Below, one piece after another: positions 1-9,800 of a DNA stretch of 64,000 bases (positions are counted from its first letter, which is position 1; each line of letters opens with the position of its first letter). The notes under the pieces are model-generated. The model saw nothing but the letters and a program-made list of their open reading frames with translations, was not told the origin of the DNA and searched no databases. Source of the DNA: Mucilaginibacter terrigena (lineage in GTDB: Bacteria > Bacteroidota > Bacteroidia > Sphingobacteriales > Sphingobacteriaceae); assembly GCF_004168255.1 (NCBI RefSeq), contig NZ_SEWG01000002.1, forward strand, positions 372,001-436,000. The letters are read 5' to 3'. Made by a program: the position numbers and the translations under genes.

Positions 1-218
1 TACGATAATTTAAGCTCCTTGTAAACTCCGTTCAATTGCTGAACCTGATCTTCGATATGGCCGGTGGTCTCTTTAATAACATCCTTAAGATCTTCAAAAT
101 GGCTTTGTTCTTCTAATTCTGACAGGCGCTCCAGTAAATGAGATTTAGCGCAGTATTCGCGATTTAAATGTTCAAAAAGAAAGGACCGTAATTGGATGGT
201 GTCGAGACTTTTACTCAT
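1..218 (-). CDS. DUF892/YciE-family ferritin-like protein (partial, 3' end outside window)
   Basis: The reading frame opens with ATG at 218 and runs off the left edge, giving 72 codons without a stop. The visible part is amphipathic and helical: a first helix starting TIQLRSFLFEHL, then a Tyr/Cys/Ala/Lys turn, then SELEEQSHFEDLKDVIKETTGHIE. This pattern (helix, LLERL, then a His-Ile-Glu pair that could be iron-site residues) is typical of the DUF892 ferritin-like family, which is linked to stress responses. It was missed by length-filtered gene calling because only 218 bp lie in the window. It lies downstream of the NTPase gene on the same strand, with a 259-bp gap, so it probably has its own promoter. 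The family assignment is from remembered pattern and only the N-terminal part can be judged. Confidence 0.7.
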   Translation of the reverse strand, partial: MSKSLDTIQLRSFLFEHLNREYCAKSHLLERLSELEEQSHFEDLKDVIKETTGHIEDQVQQLNGVYKELKLS

Positions 219-477
219 ATTAATAAACTGAAATTAGGCTTAACTATACTTAGTTTTATTATATAAGCATATATCAAAACAAATGCCCGGTTTTGCCATC
301 GCGTATCTTTTAGGTATGTTATGGTACAAAATAAGTGTTTGGTAATAAGAAGGTTACAATACTGTAAATATAACAGTAAAAAATTTGGAATTGAGCGTGG
401 TGTAAATTATTATCAGTGTACTATACAATATGTATAATTTACTATAGGTGTTGCAATTTTGGCTTATGATATCCCTG
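219..477. other. AT-rich intergenic gap
   Basis: About 260 bp of AT-rich sequence between the NTPase stop and the DUF892 start. I see no clear hairpin terminator, no convincing TAnnTTTG promoter and no supported small gene. Confidence 0.5.
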
Positions 478-3030
478 TTATAATTTATTATAGAACAGAT
501 CCCCTGCAAACAGATCGGCATGTACTCCACTTTCGCGCAGTAACCGCGAATGATCATATTGGCATTGTTTACAAAATTTTGGATAAAGATCTGTTATATC
601 GGGATTGTTAAGAATAATTGACATTACTGCAATTTTAGAGAGCTTTTGCTGGCCCGCAACCAATGCATGGGATGCTACATCTTCAATTAGATACTTGTAG
701 TTTTTAGACAACGAATTTACTTTTATCCGCATAGCATAATACATTTCCTTCATATGATCGGGTAAAGCACTCTTATCCCGTTTATAACAAACGGAAAGAT
801 GGTTAAACATGTTTAACAGCTCATCTTTCCGCTCAAGCCTGAATAAGCAATCGGCTATCAGCGTATTAAGCCGGTAGGTATATTCGTTACATTCAGTCGC
901 ATCGTTTTTATTAAAATACTTGTCCAGCACCTTTACGAAACGTAATATTTTTTTTGGGTTTTGTGTTATCTGTAAAGTATGTGCAGCCAGTAAAAACATC
1001 ATGTCATTAGCTACAGTGTTATTAAAGTAGTTCCCCTCAATAGGCGGGTTAAAATAAAACTGGGTAAGTTCATAAAACACTTCTTTTTTTATTACCCCGT
1101 TTTTAAGGTAACTATAAATAGCATCGAGGCAACGCAAGGGGTTTATAGCAAACTTGTCGTAATCATCAATGGGTATATTATTTAATTTTTGCAGGTGCGC
1201 TTTTAAAGTGTCCATATCCAGGCTGGTCACCGCAATTAATGCCAATGCAGTATATGTTAATATCTGTTTACGGGGCTTAAGGTTGAATTTAAGCAGGCTG
1301 GTAAGGGTTTTTTCGTAACTGGCGTTTATAAACGCTAATTCAAAAAGGTAATTGAATAATTCGGCGCTACACAAATGCTTACAGTTTTGCGTAAGCGACT
1401 CCGGCCTGTTTTTACCGGTATATTCTTTTTCAAACAGATCGCCCATAAATAGTATTAAGTCAGACTTTTGGCTTAGTGTAAGCCCGGCTTTAACAAGCAC
1501 ATCAAAATTATTATGCTGGCCCGTGCGCGTAACATATAAAATGCACCATTTTAAAATAGGTAACTTATGCTCGCTGTTTTCAAATTCTTTGTTTATGGTA
1601 TTAATAAGTGCCTCATCAAACAAAAGATTGTTGCGGTGTAATAGTGTTTTAGAGTAAGTGTATTCAAAAAATTTAGCATCTGTAAATTGTACAGAAACCT
1701 CATAATGCAGATTGGTGCTGTTATTGATCTCTCTTATAAAACCAATATTTATCAGTTCTATATATGCATGGTGATGTTGTTTTATAAGCGAATTAATACT
1801 TGTTTTGGCAACTACAGACCGTGAATTGCTGCTACACATAATATCCACAAGGCCTTTAAGAAATAAAATTTTATCGGTAGACTGGCTGCCCAGGTAAACC
1901 TTGTTTAACACAAATGTTGATACCAGTTCATATATGCAAACATTATCGGCATTACCTAAACAAAAATCTCCCTTATGCTGCTTGTAATAGAACTGCAGGT
2001 ATAAAGGATGATCAAATTTTTTGGCTGTCTCGGTTGTAATTGCTTGGGTACAGGCGGGGTTAATCTTCAACGATAGTTCCTTTAGTTCCTGTATATTAAA
2101 CAACGGAACATTTAACGCGGGGTTGCCGTTTGTGGTAAAACCTTTAAACCACTTTGTATTGCCATCTTCCAATTCGTGACTATTATTTATCCAGGTAGCC
2201 GACCGCATGGTAAGCACCAATTTAAACCACTTTTGCTGATTATATAAATTAAGGATATCAATGAACTGTTTCAACAAAAGTTTAAATTGCTCGGGTTTAC
2301 AAACGCTTTCGTCAAGGTCGTCAACTATCAGGAAAAAGTTTCCTTCCTTTTCATGCCTGGTATTCATCAGCGCCTGGGCATCGGTATCTGCCGGGTAGCC
2401 CAATAATGTCAAAAGCCAGTGGTTAAGGTCCTGGCCACTCAGCAATACGTTTGTTAAACCGCTGATACTGAAAAACAGGATTATATCATTTGTTTTACCC
2501 GCTTCGTTTTGCTTTAGCCTTTCTTCAACCCAATGGCAAAGGGCAATAGTTTTGCCATAGCCGGCCGGTGCCGCAAATACGGTGGCACTGTAATCAAAAT
2601 TTAAAAACTCGTTAAAGTGATCGTCAATAAAATGCCTTTTAATAGTTTGGCTATAAGGTATCCCAAATTTATTACGCAATATTTGTAGCGTGGCATATGT
2701 TGTTTTACCGGCATTGACTTTTAATACCTCCCAGCTTGACGCGGTATTAACCGGTTTTGTGGGCTTACTGTGTTTTTGGCAAAAATCATCCCAGCCCAGG
2801 TAACCGCAGTATTTGGCCATTACATCAACAGAAAACAGCGAAGGATTAAATTTGCTGTACGCAAAGCCATAAATACGTTTTAAGGTGGTTTCGCTGATAC
2901 TAAGTTTGGTTTTATTAAATATATCTATCGAAATGCTCTTACAATCGCATGGGGTAATGTTTATAATACCCGATGTTGTAAGAACGGTCTTTTTTAGTAA
3001 TTCGTAAAATTGAGGCAATAATGATGTCAT
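478..3030 (-). CDS. STAND-like P-loop NTPase with Bacteroidota HTH-like N-terminus and helical repeats
   Basis: An 850-aa protein. Residues 1-90 form a small helical domain (ISETTLKRIYGF, then MAKYCGYLGWDDFC) of a kind that recurs at the N-terminus of many Bacteroidota ATPases and resembles a helix-turn-helix. The Walker A motif is APAGYGKT (about residues 154-161), Walker B is NFFLIVDDLDES (about 231-242), and a sensor-like Arg sits in LTMRSATW (about 276). The remaining roughly 450 residues are helical, TPR-like, with no membrane segment and no signal peptide. That order (effector/DNA-binding head, NTPase, repeat sensor) is the STAND/NACHT plan used in signalling and in antiphage proteins such as Avs, but no nuclease or other toxic effector domain is visible. 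It stands alone, with long AT-rich gaps on both sides. Function unknown; the NTPase call is firm, the STAND label is inference. Confidence 0.7.
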   Translation of the reverse strand: MTSLLPQFYELLKKTVLTTSGIINITPCDCKSISIDIFNKTKLSISETTLKRIYGFAYSKFNPSLFSVDVMAKYCGYLGWDDFCQKHSKPTKPVNTASSWEVLKVNAGKTTYATLQILRNKFGIPYSQTIKRHFIDDHFNEFLNFDYSATVFAAPAGYGKTIALCHWVEERLKQNEAGKTNDIILFFSISGLTNVLLSGQDLNHWLLTLLGYPADTDAQALMNTRHEKEGNFFLIVDDLDESVCKPEQFKLLLKQFIDILNLYNQQKWFKLVLTMRSATWINNSHELEDGNTKWFKGFTTNGNPALNVPLFNIQELKELSLKINPACTQAITTETAKKFDHPLYLQFYYKQHKGDFCLGNADNVCIYELVSTFVLNKVYLGSQSTDKILFLKGLVDIMCSSNSRSVVAKTSINSLIKQHHHAYIELINIGFIREINNSTNLHYEVSVQFTDAKFFEYTYSKTLLHRNNLLFDEALINTINKEFENSEHKLPILKWCILYVTRTGQHNNFDVLVKAGLTLSQKSDLILFMGDLFEKEYTGKNRPESLTQNCKHLCSAELFNYLFELAFINASYEKTLTSLLKFNLKPRKQILTYTALALIAVTSLDMDTLKAHLQKLNNIPIDDYDKFAINPLRCLDAIYSYLKNGVIKKEVFYELTQFYFNPPIEGNYFNNTVANDMMFLLAAHTLQITQNPKKILRFVKVLDKYFNKNDATECNEYTYRLNTLIADCLFRLERKDELLNMFNHLSVCYKRDKSALPDHMKEMYYAMRIKVNSLSKNYKYLIEDVASHALVAGQQKLSKIAVMSIILNNPDITDLYPKFCKQCQYDHSRLLRESGVHADLFAGDLFYNKL

Positions 3031-3835
3031 AAAGTCATAATTATTTTACAGATGAAATTAATGTAGCTAAGCAATATGGATAGCTGTTTTCAGGTTTGTA
3101 CGGCTACTATTTTTTGACAAGTTTTTAATTGTATGTAATTCCGGTTTTTTATTCTTTTATAGTTTCGGATTGTATACACCATAGATATATTTGGTTCGAA
3201 TAATTACTGTTGTAAGGGAGGGTAAAAGCTCCCGGTTGTTGGTATTATAGTTTCATACCCATAATTTCCTTTCCAGTTGTATTATAATTTAATTTTATAC
3301 ATCAAAAACTTATAGGGGTATTAAGTTATACGTAAAAATAATATTTACGTTCGCCCTGTATACGGCTCTTATTACCGAATTAAAATAATAATGTTACTAA
3401 AAGTTAATGCCGGGTAATAGATTACACGTATGTGAAACCAAATTGCGCAGTAATTAAAATATTAATCAATAGTTTTGATAAATAGGGAGTATTTAAACTT
3501 TACTTATTTGAAAATCAGGTAGAAATACTTATTTATTCGCAATAATGTTTAAGCAAATATCCACGCTTAAACTAAAATAAATGACACTGACAGGCTATAG
3601 GTAGCATTACCTCATCAGCATTAGCAATTTAATAATTTAACTCTCGTGGTTAGATCGATGTTTGTTAATGAACAAAATGAACAGATTGTGCATAAATGAA
3701 CAAACTGTTTTTTGTTAATACATAGTGAACAAACAGTGGAAACATATCAGCAAATGAACAAACTGATTTCAATCAATTGAGGCTGTATCTGCGTAATTAG
3801 GAGTGTAAACAATCACACTACCTAACACTATATGC
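3031..3835. other. Long AT-rich intergenic region upstream of the surface-protein operon
   Basis: About 800 bp between two divergent genes. No supported ORF was found. The last 170 bp carry an iterated motif listed separately. The rest is AT-rich with many short runs and no clear TAnnTTTG promoter that I can place with confidence. Confidence 0.6.
3661..3765. promoter_or_regulatory. Five iterated TGAACAAACTG-like motifs (candidate operator array)
   Basis: Copies start at 3669, 3678, 3697, 3726 and 3755, with sequences TGAACAAAATG, TGAACAGATTG, TGAACAAACTG, TGAACAAACAG and TGAACAAACTG. Start-to-start spacings are 9, 19, 29 and 29 bp, close to one, two, three and three helical turns. The array ends 70 bp before the start codon of the 2635-aa surface protein. 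At 3661-3676 the first copy also forms a perfect inverted repeat, TTTGTT-AATG-AACAAA, and 3699-3716 pairs AACAAA with TTTGTT. The bound protein is unknown. Confidence 0.6.
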
Positions 3836-6800
3836 ATGAAAACCTCTACCTTTTTTAGCAGGTACATAGCTTTGCTATTCCTGCTGCTTTTCTCGACAGT
3901 AAAAATTTACGGCCAGCGTTTGTATGCAACCACCCAGGCAAGCAGTTCTGCAAGTTTGCTTTGCCTTGGATGCGTTGTAACCGATAAAAGCCAGGCTATC
4001 GACGGCGATTTTCAAACACACTCAACCCTTAACGTAACCGTTGGCGTTTTAGCATCTACTTACCAGGAGTTGATATTTCCGGGGGCAGGCAAGGTTGCGG
4101 CAAATACGCCCGTTTCCATTAAGCTTGGCTCGGGCGACAACCTGCTTGATCTGACAGCGCTTGGGGGAATAAGGATCCAGGCGTTTAATGGCGGCAGCCC
4201 TGTAGGGGGGGCTGTAAATGCCGCAACGCTTGTTAGCGCGTTAAGCAACAATAACCAGGTACAGCTAACCATAACCCCAAACAAAGTTTACGACAGGGTG
4301 AGGGTAACGCTTAACGGTGGCCTTTTAGGAGCACTAAGCAGCATCTACCTCTACGAAGCCTTTTATAACGGGCCGGCAAGCGTAGCATGTAACAACGCTT
4401 TCGACGAGTTGCACGGCATATCGGCAGGTTTATTAAACCTGGGTGTTGATGTGGGGGGCGTAGCGCATCCGCAAAATGCTATTGATGGTGATATCAATAC
4501 GGCATCAACCCTTAACGCGGGTGTTGCCGCTGTTGGCGCTTATGCACAGCAAACCATTATTTACGAAAAGCTTTCAGTTTTGGGGGATTCCATCAGGATG
4601 ACCCTTTCGCTGCCCCAGGCTATATTAGATGCCGGGGTATTGGCCGATATATCTATTTCCACTTACAATGGTAATACAAGTAATAACGATGCGATTTCCT
4701 TTAATTCGGCATTGATAACCCTGCGCCTGCTCGATCTTGCAGCCGGGCGGCGCAGGGTTACCATTACTTATGCCCCCACCAAAGTGTTCGACAGGGTTCA
4801 GCTGCGTTTAGGCGGGGGACTGGCAAGCGCATTATCGACCTTGAATTTACACGAGGCCGCAAAACTGATACCGCGCCCCGTAATTAAATTCAATAACGTA
4901 GTCACCAATAATGCCAACGTTTGCGCCGGCGATGCGGTTACGCTTACTGCTACTGCAATACCTAACACTACATTTAACTGGTACACCGCTGCAACCGGCG
5001 GCTCACCTGTACATACAGGCGCAAGCTATTCGCCCGGCGTATTGGCTGCTACTACAACTTATTATGTATCGGCCGCCCGCAATGGCTGTACAGATGAATC
5101 TGAACGTACCGCGGTAACCGTTACGGTAAATCTCATTCCTGCAGCACCTGTTATCACCAATAATAATATCAGCGTATGCCCAGGTGGTACGGTTACCTTT
5201 ACGGCACAGCTTGTAAGTGGTGTAACGGTAAAGTGGTACACTTCGGCAACGGGCGGTACCGCTATAGCAACGGGTAACAGTTTTACCACCGGTGCAATTA
5301 ACGCTACAACTATATTTTACGCCGAAGCAACTACAGGAGGCACCTGCCCAAGCCCAACCCGCACCGCGGTTACAGCAATGTTAAGCCCGCTGCCGGCAGC
5401 CCCGGCATTAACCGATAACGATGTTACCATTTGCGATGGCGACGTAGCCGTGCTTTCAATAGCATCGCCGGTAGCAGGGCAAACTTATAACTGGTACAGT
5501 ACTGCAACAGGCGGTACTACGCTTTATACCGGCATTAATTTTACCACCCCGGTATTACACACCGACGCTAAATATTATGCTGAAGCAGTAAACGCTACCG
5601 GTTGCGAAAGCAGCACAAGAGTGGCAGCCAATATAACCGTATCGCCAAAACCTGCAAACCCTGTGCTTGCAGCAAACGATATGACCATAATGGCCGGGCA
5701 AACGGCCACTATAAATGTAACCAATGCGCAAACAGGCGTCAGTTACAAATGGTATACATCTGCCGGCGCGGCTACCCCGGTACATACAGGCGGCAATTAT
5801 GCTACACCGCAGCTTTATACCAACACCACTTATTATGTGGCAGCGGTTAACGCCGCCGGTTGCGAATCGGCAAGCCGTACTTCCATTACTATCAATGTAA
5901 CTATCGATAACAACTCGCCTTGTACATTTGCAAACACGCAAACGTCTTCTACTAATGGTATTTGTATAGGCTGTAACATTACCAATGATGCCCTTGCCAC
6001 CGATGCCGATACAACAACCGCATCAACCATCCGCATTTTAGCCGGATTAGTAGGTGGGTACGCGCAGCAAAACATGGTGTTTCAACAACCCGGCTTTGCA
6101 GGCGATACCGTTAAGCTCGTTTTAAGCACACCCGTTGGCCTTGCCGATGCCGCCGTGCTTGGGCAAATATCCTTAGCGCTTTATAATGGCGGTACGCTGG
6201 TGCAGCGGTACACACTTAATAATAACCTTTTAACCGTACGCCTATTAGGCGGCGGTAACCGTTACGCGGTTTACATACCCGCAACCGGCGCTTATGATAG
6301 GGTACAGGTAAGGTTAACATCCGGCGTAGCAACGCTGCTCACATCGTTAAATGTTTACTACGCTGTACAGCAATACCCAACACCTGTATTTGCCGATGGC
6401 GCACCACAGGTTTGCAGCGGTAACCCCGTAACTTTAAAGGTTAATACACCAACCAATGGCACCATAAAATGGTACACAAGCCCGGTTGGCGGCGCATCGG
6501 TATTTACCGGGACAACATATACAACCGGTAATTTAACCACAACCACCACTTATTATGCCGAGTATAGTCGTGGCGCATGTGTTAGTCCAACGCGTTATCC
6601 AATTACTGTAACTGTTAATGATCCACCTGCAAAACCAATCGTAATACCGCCAAGCGCTACCATCACCGCCGGGCAAACCGCAACATTTAAGGCCACTGCG
6701 GCAACAGGTGCTATAGTAAAATGGTACGAAACATTGACCGGCGGCACCGCGGTATTTACAGGTAACACTTTCACCACGCCTGTATTATCAACAAGTAAAA

Positions 6801-9800
6801 CGTATTATGCCGAAGCGGTGCTGGGTAGCTGTCCATCGCCCGACCGTACTGTGCTGCCGGTAACTGTTACCCCGGTGGTTGTGCCCAATGTAACCGTAGT
6901 GCCGCCAACCCAAGCGGTTGATCCGGGTACATCGGCCACGCTTACCGCTTCGTCTACCACGCCAAATGTTACCTTTAACTGGTATACACAGCCCACAGGT
7001 GGTACTATAATTTATACCGGCGCTACATTTAATACACCGCCGGTGTTTACCCCAACCACCTACTATGCCGAGGCGGTTGTAACTGCAACAGGTGTAAAAT
7101 CGGCCACAAGGGCATCAGGCACAATCACATTAAATTCGGTTTCAAATAATCCTGTTCCCTGCGATGCGGCCATCAGCCAAACCAACGCTGTTGGCGGCGG
7201 CCTGCTATGCGTGCTTTGCAACATCAGCAACCCAAATGGTGCTATCGATAATAACAGGAATACCTTTACCCAGCTAAACGTACCGATAGGCTTACTGGGC
7301 GGATATGCGGAGCAGACACTTCGTTTTGCAAATACCGGCCGTGCCGGCGATAGCGTTGTTGTAGAATTGGGCATCCCGGGCTCGTTAGCGAGTGTGGGTG
7401 TGCTATCGCAGATAAGCTATGCAACCTATAACGGTGCTACCTTTAATAACGACAGGACCGCCCTTAACGGCGCTTTAATAACCGTAACGCTGTTAAACGG
7501 CACCAGCCGTTTCCGCATTGCTTTTAAAGCCGGTGCCGATTTCGACCGGGTAGAACTAAGGCTCAACTCGGGCGTGGCAGGCGTATTTAGTTCGCTGAAC
7601 ATCTACGATGCCGCGCAGGAAGTCGCGGCGCCCGTTATCTCGGCTTCGCCTGTTACAGTATGCCAGGGCACCCAGGCCACGCTGACGGCTACCGTACCCA
7701 GCCACGTAACGGTAAGGTGGTATACCAGCCCTGCGGGAGGCTCGCCGGTATTTACCGGGGCGGTATTTAACACGCCTGTTTTAAATAGCAGCAGAACCTA
7801 TTATGCCGAAGCCAGCAGAACAGCTGATGGCTGTACGCAAACAACCCGTACACCGGTAAAGGTTAATGTTACCCCAACACCGGCCGCGCCTGTGGTGAAC
7901 GTACCAACCGTAACGGTATGCTCGGGCCAGCCCGCTACGTTTACAGCTAATGCCGTGGCAGGCGTAAGTTTTGCGTGGTATACTACACCAACGGGCGGTA
8001 CAGCCGTATTTACAGGTAATCCGTTCACTACCGGCCCGCTTACCGCAAGCGCTACTTATTATGTAGAAGCACAAGGTACAGGTGCATGTGGTAGTTCTAC
8101 CCGTACCCAGGTTACCGCCAATGTAACCGCTACACCGCTGGTGCCTGTGATATCGCAAAACCCAACACAAACCTGTTCGGGTTCGTCTGCGGTATTAACA
8201 GCTACATCAACCCAGCCGGGTGTTACCTTTAACTGGTATAACACCGCTACCGGCGGCGCACCTATATTTACAGGGGCTACCTTTACAACATCAAACCTTA
8301 CTGCAAGCCGGTCTTATTACGTAGAGGCCGCGTCCGGCAGCTGCACAAGCAGCACCCGTGCCAAGGCTGATGTGGTGGTTAACCCAACCCCGGTTGCCCC
8401 AACCGTTACCATTAACCCGGCGGGCGGACAAATAGCCTCGGGCCAAACAGCAACGCTTACTGCATCGTCAACTACCGCGGGCGCTACCTTCAGGTGGTAT
8501 ACATCTGAAACCGGCGGTACACCAATACATACCGGCAGCACCTTTACAACACCTGCGCTTACATCAAGCATCACCTATTATGTAGAAAGCGTGCTGGCTG
8601 CAACAGGCTGTACCAGCCCTACCCGCACCCCGGTAACCGTAAAGGTAAACCCTATATTTTCCACTTCGTGCGATTTTGCATCAACCCAAACAACAAATGT
8701 TAACGGGGGGCTGGCTTGTATAGGGTGCGCGGTAAACAACGAAAACAACGCGGTTGACGCCGACACCACAAGTGCGAGCCAACTGAGCTTACCGATAGCT
8801 GTATTAGGCTCTTATGTATCGCAAACGCTGATCTTTGGCGACCAGGGTAACGCGGGGGATAGTATCACCGTTAAAATAAGCGCGCCATCGAGCCTGCTTG
8901 CAGCCGGTGTGTTGAACCGGATCCAGGTGGCTTCGTACATGGGCGCTACGTATAATGGCGACCGCACCAGCATCAACGCCAGCCTGATAAGCCTGCGTAT
9001 ATTAGCCGGCGAAACAACTGCGATCATCCGCTTTGCCCCAACCGCCAACTTTGACAGGATTGAGGTAAGGCTGAACAGCGCGGTATCGGTATTTAACTCC
9101 ATAAATATATTCTACGCTACTAAACAGGTTGATGCACCCAAAGTAACCGCATCTACTGTAAATATTTGCTCGGGCAATAAAGCTACATTTACCATAAATA
9201 ACCCAAAAGCCAATGTAACCTACAGGTGGTACACTGCCGCTGTAGGTGGTACACTGGTTGCTACCGGCACAAGCTTCACTACCGATGTATTAACCAGTAC
9301 CCAAATTTATTACGCAGAGGCCAGCCGGACATCAAATGGTTGCGTTAACCCAAACAGGGTAGCTGTAACTGCTAACGTTACACCATCGCCGGTTAACCCT
9401 ATCTTAAACCAAACAACCGCTACCATTTGCGCGGGCGATAATGCAACCTTTACCGTAACCAATGCGGGCGGGGCTACTGTAAGGTGGTATAATGCCGCAA
9501 CAAACGGTACGCTATTGTTTACCGGCACAAGCTATACTGTTTCGCCACAGGTTACTACCAGTTATTACGCCGAAGTAGTTAATGGCGCTTGTACAAGCCC
9601 TGCACGTACCAAGGCAACGGTTACAGTAAACCCACGCCCGTCTAAACCGGGTGTCGCAGCCGCAAATGTTACTGTATGTAACGGCAGCCCTGCCACGTTA
9701 ACCGTTCAAAACCCCGAAGCCGGTGTTACCTACAACTGGTACACTGCAGCAACCGGCGGTACGCTGGCTTATACCGGCGCAACGGTTACAACAGACCCGG

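Noticed and set aside
354..557. 67-aa minus-strand frame in AT-rich DNA
   Set aside because: It overlaps the end of the NTPase gene in another frame, is rich in Tyr/Ile/Thr and has no family features.
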